From Mortierella sp. BCC40632 (lineage: Eukaryota; Mortierellomycota; Mortierellomycetes; Mortierellales; Mortierellaceae): a DNA stretch of 64,000 nt. Location: NCBI GenBank assembly GCA_011634665.1, contig WAEK01000013.1:976501-1040500 (forward strand). The letters are read 5' to 3'. Below, piece after piece: positions 10,623 to 23,068 of the stretch (positions within the stretch are counted from its first letter, which is position 1; each line of letters starts with the position of its first letter). The position numbers were made by a program, and so were the translations under genes. The notes beneath the pieces were generated by a model. The model was not told the DNA's origin, ran no database searches, and saw only the letters and a program-made list of their open reading frames with translations.

Positions 10623-12536
10623 ATGAAAGACGAGTAGCACCGGAGCTACGGTTATTGGTGGTACTACCCTTTCCAAATATCGATTTCTCCTTTGGCACCC
10701 TTCCTACAATTTCCTTTTATTATTATTATTTTTTCCTTATTCTCTAGCTCCCGCGCTCTCTCTCTCTCTCTTCTATCTCCTTATTCTATTTAATCTAGTA
10801 ATACACAGAAGAGAAAGAAGGCGTATAATAGAAGCAAAAAAAAAAACAAAAACAAAAACAAAAACAAAAGATTTGGAAATGACTGGAGCGACTCAATACA
10901 CGCATATCACACGATCGTTTAAAAGATAGAATTTTAACCGACCGATCGTTCTTCAGTCTGCTCGGATGGCTGAGCCCTTTGACATTGAGGATGGGAGGAG
11001 TGGTCTCCAGATGTTGACACGTGGCTGTCAGGCAGACTATCCACGCTTGCTGTGTGGTCGACAGTAAACGCGTCCAGGAACAAGGGGAACACAACGGACC
11101 AGTAAGGTTTGTCGTGTCATGTTATCCCAAATGCGATGGCTGGGAACATTCTTCACAGAGCGACCAGTCGATCGACAGCGGAGAGGAAGGAGGGAGGGGG
11201 GGAGGCGAAGAGGGCTGGGCTATTTTTTACTACTATTCCAATCCTTCTGGAAATCCCGACTGGTTTGAAATTTAGCAAGGAGAGGGAGAGGAACCACCCC
11301 CGAGGCAAAGAAGGAGGTTTTGGCCATGGCACTGGTCTATTGGCCGACAAGGTACTGTAGTTGAAGATCGGAGACAACTCTCTGTTTGAACTAGGGCACT
11401 GATGATGTGGACTGGCAGGTAGGTCCACAGAGCAAATGCCCAGTGCGTCTGTGTATGTACATACTGCGGACAAGGAGGGGGAAAAAATGACAAATGAGAG
11501 CCAAGCGTTCTATTTTAGCCTGTCTGTATGCATGCATGCATGCAGGGCAACACACACGACTCTTTGCAAAATCCTGTCGGGCTGTGCCATAAAAAAAAGG
11601 GCAGAACGAAGACATGGACCCATGGATAGGGGTGTTCTGACATTACAGGGACAGGGACACGGCGGTGTGTGGAACATTTGGGCCACGATGGCTGCGATGT
11701 CTGTAGAGAGAATGAGGTCACGGAGCGGTGCGCATGCGTCCGGGCGTTAGGCGGATGGCGGAGCGGGGCTGCAGGGTTAAATCGTTGCTAGAAAGAGCAA
11801 AAGAGAAGGTGAAGAAAGAAAGAAAAAAAGAAGAATACGAAGGAATATAGGAGGAAAAAAGAAAAAGAGAAGAAAGGGCGACGCATCGCCATGACACTTG
11901 ACACAGAGAAGGATGGAGCCCGTGCTCAACCCACTACCCCTCTTATTATCCACCGACTGGTCTACATTCGACTGTTTGCCCCGCAATCGACTCTTTGCTC
12001 TCTTCTTCGAAGGTGTCTTTCCTTTGTCTTTCTCAATTTCTCTCTCTTTCTCAATTTCTCTCTTTTTCTTCTCTCTCTCTCTCTCTTTCTCTTACTTTTT
12101 CTCCTCTCATATTTTCACACTTATACACACACTCTCACTCTCACTCTCACATTCTCACACTTGTCCCTCTTAGTCGATGCATCGGCAATTGCTCCCATCC
12201 CATCAACCCCATTGAGTAAGCATATCCCGGCCACTCCATGACTCTGTCCAATGCATGTCTCATCCAGGACACACATTCCACCAGGCCCCCCTTCAACTCC
12301 CTCGGAGATGCTTTCGATCGAGCGATGAGGGCTGAGAATGTGAATCAGGGCTGATGCTGATGTTGATGCTAACCGATTGATTCCTTCTCTGTTCATAGGG
12401 CGAGACACTTGACCAGCCACTCATCTCTGTTCTTTTGACACCAACCTTTCCACTCCCCCCTTTTCTCTTTCCTTCTACTCTTTTCTCTCTCCTCCACACA
12501 CACACACAACAAGTCACTCTCTTCTCCCTCTGTCCA

Positions 12537-12577
<41 letters not shown>

Positions 12578-12646
12578 CCCTAACAATAATCGTTCCATTC
12601 TCCGCCTCCTCTCCAATCTGCCCAAAAGTCCAAAAGATTGTCCAAC

Positions 12647-12698
12647 GCACACGCACGCACGCACACACACACAAACACAAACACACACACACACACAC
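12647..12698. repeat. (CA)n / CGCA microsatellite
   Basis: CACGCACGCACACACA-type tract in the presumed 5' leader of the SH3 gene. Confidence 0.75.
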
Positions 12699-12706
12699 GC
12701 TTCACA

Positions 12707-12714
12707 TATTTAAA
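12707..12714 (+). promoter_or_regulatory. TATTTAAA element before the SH3 gene
   Basis: A T/A-rich box 61 nt upstream of the ATG at 12775. It is the only TATA-like sequence in an otherwise CA- and CT-rich leader. It could be a TATA element with a very short leader, or chance. Confidence 0.3.
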
Positions 12715-12774
12715 CGCACACACATACCCACATAAATACTCTCACACATCCTCCCCCTCCGGCATTCGTTGACC

Positions 12775-14412
12775 ATGGCGCACCTCTCGTTCGAACCACC
12801 TTCATCCTACGCCTCTCGGGAGCCTGTCATCCTCGTCCATGTCCAGGACGATCAGGGGACTGTCTCTGAATACTGTCCCAAGGACAATCCTACCCTTGGT
12901 CTGAGCATCGGCCTGAGTCATGACCACCGCCCAGACTCCAGCCCCAACAGCAAGAAACGAGCCTCTGCCCATGCACTTGAAGGTATGGGCATTGTTGGTG
13001 CCAGTTTTTTGCTCACTACCTCCTCCTTTTCTCACTCTCTCCACACTGGACTAATATACTCTTCGTATTACTCCCTGCGCTCTCAACTTCCCCTTCCCCC
13101 TCTAACTCTTGGCGCTCCAAAGGCGCAGCCTCGGCAAAGCGGGTATCACTTCTAGCACACCACCCAGCCCGTGGGCGCTCATTGTCGGAATCCTTGGCAT
13201 ATCTTGCCGTAGACAGGACTCTTTTGGCTAGTAGTAATCTTATAATTAGCGACTACAGCCACAACGACAACACTGGCCGCAACGTCGATAGTGTTCGGGG
13301 ATCAACATCATCGCCATCATTGTGTCTCTTCACCTACAAAGACGAACTTCAGTCTTCCATCGGAACCGACGTCTCCTTCTCAACGACACGATCCTCATCC
13401 CTAGACTCCAACTCTTCTATGCTGTCATGCTTCTCACGGGCATCATCTGCACCGCCCCTTTCATCGTCTTCCTCCGCCCCATCCTCACCATCGTCGCCAT
13501 CACCAACGGCAGAATACACGACCGAGATCAAGCAAGCGCTTGCTTCCGATCCGGCTGATTATGAGTTGGTCTCAACACAATCTATGATTACCCGCCCTGA
13601 AACGGGAATGCCATTATCGGCCAAGAGTGATGATGTTATTGCTCAAAAGTCAGAGTCTTCAATTGTAAGTCTGTTTCCCTCGTTTATCCTCCATTCCTGA
13701 CGTTTTGATATGAGCATCTTTTTTTTTTTTTTTTTTTTTTTGTCGATGATGACGGGGCTTAGAGAGATGAGGGAAAAGAAAACCGAGAATGTGTCTGTGA
13801 GCGAATTGTAATATCTGCAGTGTATTTTCCAGCCAGAGGCAGGGGAGGTGGGGGGAGGGGAGAGAGAGATGTACACACAGGACAGAAGAGGTTGAATTTC
13901 CATGGAATCGGATGTACAAAGTGCGTGCGTGCGTGCATATTTCAATGGCAGAGCACCGATGCAAACCACTCCTGGATGGTAGCACAATCCAAAAAAAAAA
14001 AAAAAAAAAAGTTACATTCTTCTGTCTCCGTTGGAGCGACAAGTCACAAAAAAGAACGTTCTGACTTTGGAGCAAGGGTTCGAGTCTATTTGTTCCGCAT
14101 GTCGCTGTTGCGCCTATGCGTATGTTCTGGACTTTTTTACTATTATTGTTATTATTACTATTTTCCTGGGACAAAAGGGGTTCTAATTCCTTCTCCTGGC
14201 TACCTTCCCCTCAATACCCACACAGACATTAATTGACTTGTCCCTTCTCTTTTTCTCTTGACTGTTGTTTCATGGTAATAGAATGATAATGATAATTCAC
14301 AAACAAATCTCGCATCATCAGAACCTGACTTGGGTAAGTCTCTGTCCCCATCACTCTCCTGAGACTAGAGCTGCAATTGACCCAGCTAGTGATAGAAAAA
14401 TTCACTAACAAT

Positions 14413-14445
<33 letters not shown>

Positions 14446-14893
14446 CTTAGTTGTGACAGTGAGAGACTTTGCCTATCCAAAATCACATCCCTATCACAAG
14501 GGCCAATACCCACCGCCACCACCACCTGCTGAGGAAAAGACTCTGGAAGAGAAAGCTAAACTAGACGTGGATAACGAAGACAATTATTATATTGGCTCCT
14601 TTGCACAACGGTTCCGTCATCTTCTAGAGGAGGAGGAAAGGGAAAACGATGATCCATACCGACATTCGATTGTGGCTTCTCCAGAACAGATTCCTGAAGA
14701 GTACTATGAAGATCGGACGAGTCGAGGCCATGCACGTGGATTGTATAACTTTGAGGCGGAACATTCGACCGAGTTGAGTTTCCAAGAGGGGGATCTATTG
14801 TGGGTTCATGGACCTCGGTGTCAAGGTTGGCTTCTTGGCGAGATGTCAGGGGTCATTGGTTTGATTCCCGAGAACTATGTCCAGCTTCTTTGA
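12775..14893 (+). CDS. SH3-domain protein (Nbp2/Skb5-like), 4 exons
   Basis: Exons 12775-12982, 13123-13664, 14282-14333 and 14451-14893 join in phase to give 414 residues. The C-terminal 55 residues form a complete SH3 domain. It starts at ARGLYNFEAE (the ALYDF-type strand), continues ELSFQEGDLLWV and GWLLGEMSGVIGLIPENYV, and has the expected Trp and Pro for binding PxxP ligands. It most resembles the lone SH3 of yeast Nbp2 and fission yeast Skb5, adaptors linking a phosphatase or PAK kinase to stress MAPK signalling. That assignment is inference from the domain and its C-terminal place. The N-terminal two-thirds is Ser/Pro-rich and disordered, with a PPPPPP run just before the conserved block. 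The last intron carries a 28-nt poly-T just before its acceptor. Confidence 0.85.
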
Positions 14894-15038
14894 TGACACA
14901 TATATGTACAAGTTGTAAAACAGGAAATTGTATAAAAGACAAACATTAAACTGCGAACGATCAAAAAAGGATTGGATAAGATTGGTCTAATCTGTGGAAG
15001 AAGATGAAATGGATTAGCCAAGCGTTATGAGCGCGAAC

Positions 15039-15041
<3 letters not shown>

Positions 15042-15086
<45 letters not shown>
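15042..15086. repeat. (GA)n microsatellite, ~45 nt
   Basis: Pure GA dinucleotide tract downstream of the SH3 gene. A second, shorter GA tract lies at 15338-15367. Confidence 0.85.
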
Positions 15087-15087
<1 letters not shown>

Positions 15088-15333
15088 ATTGACAGCTGTT
15101 TGGAAGAGCCTAAAAGTCTAACGGTTACTCCTTAAACACAGAATTAATTTGATCCGCATACTTCATAGTCAACTATTTATGCTACATTCTGCAAAGGGTA
15201 GTCTTGCTCTAGCAAATCGAGTCCACTCTACTCTGGCAAAAATCTAGAGTGTTCTTTATTGGGTTTAAAAGTCATTGTACAGGAGATAGGGAAGAGGATG
15301 GCTGTCTCCCTTCCCTCCCTCCCCTCTCTCACT

Positions 15334-15375
<42 letters not shown>

Positions 15376-15392
15376 CCAGAAAGAGAAAGAGA

Positions 15393-15540
15393 CTACCACA
15401 AACGTCCTGGCAAGTCTGTGTTCCTTCCCTTGTATTCTGACTTGAGTTTTAGTTTATGCTCCTCCACCTCAGCTAGTTGCTGTTGGACCTTTGACTTGGC
15501 CTCTTCAAGGACTTGAAGACGATTAGTGATGCTAGTAAAC
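15393..15540 (-). pseudogene. Possible exon remnant encoding a coiled coil
   Basis: On the minus strand an acceptor-like CTAG near 15541 is followed by about 48 open codons. They encode a Leu/Glu/Lys-rich amphipathic stretch (VLEEAKSKVQQQLAEVEEHK) ending in a stop. The heptad-like spacing looks protein-coding, but no upstream exon, start or family could be identified. It may be the last exon of an unrecognised gene, a decayed fragment, or chance. Confidence 0.25.
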
Positions 15541-17012
15541 AGCCAGATTATTATATTATTGGTCAGTGGTCGCTTCGTATTCAAATACGATTTGAAAGAG
15601 AGCATGGCAATCCTTACAAGGAGTCGGACAAGGTAGATGGATTCCGGTTTAGCACCTAGATCAAGAGACAACCGAGCAACGACGCGATAAAGCCTGGGTT
15701 AACTTCTCTATCTCCGCTTTTCTGATAGGCAACCTTCCTTTTACTCTTTCTACAAAGGAATGACTGATTCATTCAAGCCTTTTCTCTTTTCTTCACAGAA
15801 AGATGGAGACTCAGGTCGAATGAATGTATTGCAGTTCTAATTTCCCTCATGGTAAACTTCTTGCTCGTTGATGACAGATGAATATTGTGTAGCGATGGTC
15901 AACTCGACTCCCCGGCTTATAGTCGAGAAGATGAAGGGGGTGAAAGAGCTTCCTTTGATGAATAGAAAGGCGAGGAATGGCCCACAATTACCTCAGTCGA
16001 TTCAAAATCTGGATCTGTATACTCTCTGTAGACATAACCGAGGAGGTAGCAGACTGGGACCGAGGCCGCCAACATTACATAGCGTCCACTCATGGTTTGG
16101 TTTCGAAATGTCGATCTGTAACTGGTCTCCTGGAGGAGGAAAGGAAAACCTGCGAACTGACTTAAATGTGTTCAATGAACTCCGTGATCCCGGATCTGGC
16201 TTCAGGCTCCGAGAGAATGAGAGTGAGAGCAGAGGCCTCACTCCAAATAAAACGCAGTCCTTTAAATAGCTTTCTCCCCGTCGTTGTCTTGATATCTTGT
16301 GATCATAACCATTGGCGGTGTTGACAGCAAGTATACAGAACATGATGCGATGAGGTTCAAGCCGAAAAGCAACCACTTGAGACCGTTTCTTTGCAAAAAG
16401 AGATGTGGGATTTCTTTGTAAAGGGCCCTTTTGTGGTCTACCTGGCCTCTATTTTTCTTTACTACAAAAAGATAATCTTTGCGGAAAGAGAATGGATGAG
16501 CAGGCAACGAAACTGACGCTTCGTCTTGCGTCAATCCACGGATTTAACTTTCAGGGAAATCCGACAGAAGAAACCTAGACCCTGCATTAAGGTATTCTCT
16601 TTCTTGGGTCCTTTACTGAGAGGAGAGAATGACCGATACCAGGGAAGGACAAGAAGCGGAATAGAGAGAGAAAGAGTTGGACTTTTCATAGAACCAACAA
16701 CTTGAATCACTCACACGATTAACTCAAATCAAGAAGTGCTCCGCCCACTTTGGAGCTAGGACCGCTACGTTGAGGACATAATCTCTAGAGATCCCTTAGT
16801 AAGCGGGGGTGTTCTGGAAGACAAAGAAAGGCTTAGACCTGGCCTCGTCGACAATCAGCTAGGATTAAGTAAACAGACAAACAACCATAGTGCATCGACA
16901 ATTCGACATCGCGTCTGATATTACAAAGATTTAACTGAGGTGGAAACCTAGGACAGACTCGACACGCAAGAGATTAGGGTAAGTTTACTTTTAGGAATAA
17001 TTATTAAGGCGA

Positions 17013-19174
17013 CTAGTTATGATAGTCTTGGTTCTCGTGAGCCGCGTTCCTAGCTTGTGGCGCTCGCCGATACTCCGTGTCTGACGCTACCTCTGCTCCA
17101 CTATTCATGCCGGGTACATAGAGCTGTGGTCCTGAGATGGGCATGTGATAAACTTGCGGATTCCGACTTGGATCTTGTGGCATAGGGAAAGGCACGGCTC
17201 CAAGATATGATCCCTGAGGCGCATGGGGTACTGAATGGAGCTGGGTACTCTCCAAGTCAAGTTGATTATGTACTGTAATTGGAGTGTTGTAACCACTGCC
17301 AACAACAGTGCTTGCATTGGATGTGAATGGGGACATGGTGACGAATGAGGGTGTTCCCAACCCAGTTGAACCCATCATGTGAGTCTGTGGATTACCAGGA
17401 GATGGAGGATATGTCTGTGGGCCGTCCGTCACACTGATCTTGTGCTGCTCCTCGTCCTCTGGTTGCTTCGGTGGGACAGGCGGATAGGAAGTCGCTGTTG
17501 GTAATGGCGGATATGGCATGAACACAGCCTGGTTAGGCTGGCCCTGAAGATGAGAGGTATCTGACAAAGTCATCAGGGGATACTGCGATCCAGAAGAAGG
17601 AAGCGTTGAATGGGATGCTACTGGATCCATTGGATGAAAGTCGGCTACAATGACCTCTGATCCCTTTCTTCGTGACTTTCGACGATAAAATCTGGCAAAT
17701 ATAGCTGCCAACAGGACTGGTATGATTACCATGAATATAATGGCGACTGGGGGCAATCCATCACTATTGGCTTTATCCGGGCTTGTGTTAGTGGTTGACC
17801 CTGGACCGCTATTACCGCGATTGCCATTGCCGTTGTTGCCCGTGTTGCCCGCGTTACCTTTGCCTTTATCATTGGGATCAATATAGCTGATCCCTTGCGG
17901 AGGAATATCAAATGTGCCCTGACTGGATTCCGAGAGAGACACTCCAAAGATACCTGTGCTGTTGGTTACGAGTGCCCACGGTGTAGAACCGTCAGCAGGG
18001 CCTATAGGAATAAAGCTCAAAACTCTTTGAATATTCGTATTGACCAAGACGCCATCGTTCATCGCGGTGCCATCGTAAGTGAAGAGGTAATTCGACATTT
18101 CATCGCCACCGGTACAAAAGGCGTAAAATTTGGATTTGTAGGATCCGGCAGCAACAGTTCTTTCAGAGAAATTGCATAACGATCCCATTTTGGTTGAGAT
18201 GGACTTTGCTTCCGAAGGAGGCGGTATGCTGATCGGAGCGGTTGTGAGCGTAATAGTAGACCCCACCCCTCTATTCCCGAATAATGAATAGAGAACGCCG
18301 TCACCCGCTGTAAACACGTCACTATTGGGCTAAAGGCGGAACAAATTAGAAGGATTACGAGATTAGAGGGGGTTGATATCCAGAAGATGACAGGTCCTGA
18401 AAAGCCTGAAGGAAAGCCTTACCTGCGGCCAAGTTACATTCTGTTTCGTGAAGGTACGACTTGTTTCGTTAAAGATCGAGGAGCTCACAATGGAACCCAT
18501 GTGTTTTAGGAAAATGTGTATCAATTCACTGCCTCCATCCTTCTTCTGTACATTGGTCAAAACACTTCTTGAGAATGGACTCCAATCATAGTTGTCGTAT
18601 ACATCGATATTAGACCAGACACCTTTACCGTCAGCTCCACTTGGGTCGAATTGGTACCCACGAGGCCGCGGAGAAGTTGGGTCAATACCAGCTCTAGTAG
18701 AACTCGAAATCTTGCTTAGAATCGTAAAGACGCCACGATTATCCATATTGCAAACTAGAGCTTCCAAGTCTCGAAGAGCATAAAGGGTGTCTGTGCTGGC
18801 TGAGGAGACCAATGACCATGTTATGTCAAGGATTGATCCTGGGTTTGCGTTGGACTTGATAAGGGTGATTGACCTTCCGAATACAGGGACATAGGCGGCG
18901 AAGATCGTGGTGCCATTAGAGGTAAAACAGTTGGGGCTAATTTCGGGCATGCCGGGTAACCTCCTTTATGGCCTTGAAGGAAAGGTCAAGGTTGGAAAGG
19001 TAGAGAAGACGGGGGAGAGAGAAGGAATATAGGGTATAGAAAAGAAGAGAGACTAGATGGGCTGAACTGACAGATGAAGCAGATGAGACAGGGGTAGATG
19101 AAGAAAATGAAGAAGATGAGGATGATTGCCTTGATGAAGTGTAGTGGGAGGAGAGAGAAACCCAAATCATCCAT
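17013..19174 (-). CDS. Single-pass membrane protein with extracellular domain, 3 exons
   Basis: Exons on the minus strand: 19174-19068, 18960-18423 and 18329-17013, giving 653 residues. The last two are phase-perfect; the first is a proposal. It offers a strongly hydrophobic N-terminus (IILIFFIFFIYPCLICFIC) as signal sequence and ends at a weak GTTCAG donor. About 370 residues follow, beginning PEISPNCF and likely secreted, with several N-x-S/T sites. A Gly/Asn-rich linker (GNTGNNGNGNRGN) leads to one transmembrane segment (VAIIFMVIIPVLLAAIFA), a basic stop-transfer RFYRRKSRRK and a Pro/Ser-rich cytosolic tail of about 225 residues. This is the plan of a cell-surface sensor or wall-anchored receptor. 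I do not recognise the ectodomain and assign no function. Confidence 0.75.
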
Positions 19175-20054
19175 TCCTGCATGCTCACACTTTTGAGCAG
19201 AGTAGGTTGAGATCAAATTTACAGTTCAGTTCCCATAAATGTAACCCGCTCACACCTGCGTGCTCAGAATTTCCTGATTTTCCTTGCACTGCCCGCTGCG
19301 CCGCCAATCTTGATAGTCTAATCGATGCCACTTCTCGTGAATAGGTGACATGCCCTTGAGTCCTAAAAAGGAAGATAGACTCGTCTCTTCACCTCACGCG
19401 TAACAATACAATAGCTGGTAGTTGGTTTGGTCTCTAGATCCAACAGAGCCAACGCGTCGCAGTGCTACGACGCTAGTGAAATCTTGTGCCAAGTGACTTC
19501 AAAAAAGGAGACCACACACTCCGCTCGAGAACCCTGAAAACATTTATTATTATCGCACGCGCTCTCTCTCTCTCTCTCTCTTCTCCCCTTCATATTACAT
19601 CCAAGGCGTCTCCCATAATCAAAGGTAATGATTCCAGCATCTCAGCAAAATCATTATAGCAGTATGACTAAGCGACAGAGGTCATCTGTCCACTGAAAAG
19701 CGGCGCTTTGTGGCGCCTATTGCGAGTCATCGAGAGCGCAACCTTATCGGCCAACATTTCAAGGCATTGAGGGGATCGAAAGGAATAAGAAGTTAGAAGA
19801 GAGTAGCGTGGGTAAATCTCTCGTGCACAAAGCCATGATTCAACATGACATGCATGTGGGTAACGCCAAGGCGGATGATACCATCCCTCGCGTACTGCAA
19901 AAGAGGTATGTGGCAGCTAGTAAAGTAAGTGCAGGTCTGCATGGAAGGAAGATCAGATTAATGTGGTGCACTCTCCAAGCAAACTTAAATAGGGAGCTTT
20001 TGTTTTTTCATCTTTCTCTTTTTTTTCCCTCTCTTTTTTCTTTTCTTTTCTATT

Positions 20055-20086
<32 letters not shown>

Positions 20087-20149
20087 CTCAACCCTTTTCA
20101 TTCATCCTCACTCAACATCTAAATCGAATTCCCATTCCATTCCTGTACA
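19175..20149. other. Divergent spacer between membrane-protein and GST genes
   Basis: Probably holds the promoters of both flanking genes. Contains a short (CT)n near 19561-19581, a TTAAATA element at 19985 and a 28-nt poly-T tract (about 20059-20086) just before the GST start. No coding signal. Confidence 0.5.
19985..19991 (+). promoter_or_regulatory. TTAAATA element before the GST gene
   Basis: A/T-rich box about 160 nt upstream of the GST ATG, followed by a T-rich leader. Possible core promoter, on position and composition only. Confidence 0.25.
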
Positions 20150-21918
20150 ATGTCCGATTCATCGCTTCCGACTCTCTTCATCCTCAACCGTAACTACTCT
20201 TCGTGGTCGCTTCGTGCCTGGCTTGCCTTGCGTGAGCTCGGAGTGGAGTTCAAGACCGAGGTCCTCCTCATTGGCACGGATGAAGCTCCGGATCTTTTCA
20301 CCCCTGGCGGAGACAAGGTCATGAGCCGTGCTGGTCCAACCTCCAAGGCCCCCGCACTTCATGTCCTCAAGAACCCTGCCACAAGCGAGAAACAGATTGT
20401 CTTCGAGTCCTTGGCCATTATGGAATATCTGGCTGAAGGTAAGGAAGACCTTGTTAAGGGAGGAGGTTTTCAGGCGCTTCTAGAAGATATGGAGAGCCGA
20501 AACGAATGGCAGCAGACCTAGAACCAAAGCTGTGACCCAGAGTTAGAATCGTGACCATGGTGGAGAGATCAATTCGCCAATCACAGAAGACACCCCTTCC
20601 CGACCGAGAAACATGGACGAAACCGGATGGAGCACCATCGTTGGCAGGGTCTGTGTTGTCGTTCAAAGGGGAGCTGACTTGCAAGTCAGTCCAAAGTTGC
20701 CATGGCGGGAAGACCAAGAGTAGACTGTTACAACTCGACAGCCTCTCGGATTGGTTCATTCTTGTTCATTATTGAGTTTTTTCATGGATCAGAGCAGGCT
20801 GAGCCCAGGACACTCCTGGGAATCCTAAAACCTGAGAACAAGGTCTAGGCAAATGGCCGGTCATTGATCACTCCATAAGAGAAGAGAGCGAGAGCGGAAT
20901 GCAGAAACAAGGGTGTTCAAGAGGATGGATTTGCTATCTCACATGGAAGGGCAACGTAGACTCTTCAGCAATAGCCCTGTCTTTAATTCTTTATTGGTCA
21001 TGGTCAGTAATGGTCAATGGTGTTTAATAGACAGGAGAAGAGGAGCTGGAAGAGGGTGAGGTGGGGTTTTTTTCTGTCTGGACAAGGTCAGTGAATGGTA
21101 CTATGTCCGACCAACCCTCTATTATCATATAGACTCTTGTTTATGATATCCTTTCCAAAGGAGGAACAGAGGCGGCCTGTCTCAGCAACTTTGGTTCCAG
21201 TTCCATCCTGTGGACTCACCGGGATCCCTTTGACTGTGACGAGATCAGTATTCTATTACCGATTTGCAACATTTTCACCGAGCGGGAAGGCACAAAGAGC
21301 TTGTCTTGTTCTATAGAGAGGGGGGGGGGAGTGGCGACGCGGCTTCCTGGCGTCCAAGTAGAATTACCAATAGGAGGGGAATACTCTATTTAGTGATATC
21401 AGTGGCTCTATTCGAGTCTTTGTCTGCTGATCGAAGCTACTAACCCTTTAATAATGACGCTATTAGACTATCCCTCACTTTGGCCTCAGGACCGGTTCGA
21501 GCGTGCATACGCTCGCTCTCTCGCCTCGGAGATGGCCACTAGTTTTGGGGCTGTCCGCAATTACGCAATGAACATTCGTCAGTCGTATCCATTTGATCCG
21601 AAGTTCTTCACACCCGCTACTGAGAAGCAACTTGCGCGTCTCGTCAGCATTTGGGAAGAGCTTAGAGCAAAGGTCGTCGCTTCGGGACGAAAGGATGAGG
21701 GGTACCTCTTTGGAAGCTTCACGGCACTAGATGCTATGTATGCACCGATCATGTTCCGCCTGCGAACTTACGACCTGACTTCCAAAGTTACCAGCAAGCA
21801 TGCGCAAGCTTATGTCCAACATATGCTGGACAGTGCAGGGATGAGAGAGTGGGAAGATGATTCCAAGAAAGAGACTGCAATTATCCCCAGCGATGAGCTC
21901 TACCCGGTCTCTGGATAA
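20150..21918 (+). CDS. Glutathione S-transferase, bacterial-type subgroup, 2 exons
   Basis: Exons 20150-20438 and 21467-21918 join in phase to 246 residues, normal for a soluble GST. The N-terminal thioredoxin-like domain has LNRNYSSWSLRAWLALRELG, the cis-Pro region SKAPALHVL and the glutathione-contact ESLAIMEYLAE. The C-terminal helical domain starts SLWPQDRFERAYARSLASEM. The NYSSWSLR.WL and LWP.D...RA.ARS..AEM signatures are typical of a GST subgroup common in proteobacteria. Expected role: conjugating glutathione to electrophiles in the cytosol. The single intron, 1,028 nt, is far longer than most here and contains no recognisable element. Both splice sites fit (GAAG/GTAAGG and TATTAG/AC). 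Confidence 0.88.
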
Positions 21919-23061
21919 CAACACTATAGTCAATAGTTCAACCTGAGCAGCCTTGAGCAAATGATTGAGGGCTGCGAGTGGGCACTGGTGAAGTTACTGT
22001 GTAGGGACAATAAGCTGCAAGCACGAATAAAGCAAGGATGGCTCTTTTTTTTTGCGGGGAAGAATAGGGTTCTGTAGAAGGTTCGCGAGACGGGTAAATG
22101 GAGTTCGTAGAAGGGAACGGTATGATCAGGTCACCTCGAGGGCTTCAGTGATCCAAGCTCAGCCAATGCCCAGGTACCAGCCAAAGTAGGAAGCGATGTT
22201 TTTATCGTTTGTCTCATGCCCTATCCGCCTCTTCTACGCCCAAGACTGGCCATGGTAAATCTTCGGCCGTTCTGCGGACCCAAACCAACCTTGAGTTGAG
22301 AATGAAAACAAGGGGGAATCTAGCCCTTTAGTAACTTTCCCTGTTGCTTCTGTTGGCTCTCTGGTAGACGCTTCTTTCTTCTCACATGTACGCCCATGCA
22401 TGCGAATCGCTCCGAGGGAGGGTGGTATGTGCATAGACACACGCACATGCATCGTACCAGCCACCAGCATGGGACTTGCTCTCGGCATCTATAAAAAATA
22501 ACAGGAAACTGTCAGCTTGACGGCATGGACAACACTGCCCACTTTCGGAGCCCCACTTTTTACACCTTGCCTGAGTTGACTGTTGAGTGGCTGGCCGGAA
22601 AAAAAAGGAAAGAGGGCAGCCCAATGGGAACCGATCAGGATAAAACAGGGTGGAAGGGGCTTTGAAGGACTCCTTCGGCCATGCACGAGTATGTGCGAGG
22701 CGAGAGGGAAGGGTTGCTGTGGGGAACAGCGTGATTCAGTCAAGCAGTCTAGAATACTGAGAGGTTACTTTCTTAGCCTTGCCGCCTGGTGATTCCGTCA
22801 GCGTTCTATCCAACAGCCTGGTTGGGCCTGTGAGCGACAGAAGCGTCTCGTTGAAACGACGCCCATTCTGACCATAGCCGTGCTTGTGGACGAGACATTC
22901 CCTCTGAAGGACTGGTCTGGACAGACTCCGCATCCACTGGCTGGAGGGGCGGACACGCGCTGGGTAACTCCCTGCACTATTATGGTTGCTCGGCCGTACA
23001 ATGGCCGAAAAGGGGAGCCCAGTTCAGGAAAGGTAGAGGCCTCGCTAATTGAACGCTGCCC

Positions 23062-23068
23062 TATTTAA
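23062..23068 (+). promoter_or_regulatory. TATTTAA element, possible zinc-finger gene promoter
   Basis: An A/T box in a GC-rich context followed directly by a C/T-rich stretch typical of leaders in this window. If real, the zinc-finger transcript would have a leader of about 2.4 kb, possibly spliced. Speculative. Confidence 0.25.

Larger units (their letters stand above)
10463..12774. other. Intergenic, with leader of the SH3 gene
   Basis: Holds a (CTTTTT)n array just after the upstream gene, a 16-nt ATGC repeat near 11527-11543, and a pyrimidine/CA-rich leader from about 12000 to the ATG at 12775. That leader includes (CT)n at 12542-12572 and (CA)n at 12647-12698. Open frames here are low-complexity; no gene recognised. 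Confidence 0.5.
14894..17012. other. Convergent intergenic region with GA repeats
   Basis: Lies between two convergent genes. Contains (GA)n at 15042-15086 and 15338-15367 and a short minus-strand coiled-coil frame (15393-15540, listed separately). The remainder (15600-17000) has scattered open frames without family resemblance, codon structure or plausible splice sets. The SH3 transcript probably ends soon after 14940. Confidence 0.5.

Noticed and set aside
15868..16376. Overlapping open frames of about 125-133 codons on both strands
   Set aside because: Start on non-ATG codons, lack family resemblance, and no splice partners are evident.
18937..19188. Ser-rich alternative frame as first exon of the membrane protein
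   Set aside because: It would give no signal sequence. The neighbouring frame gives a hydrophobic leader that splices in phase to exon 2.
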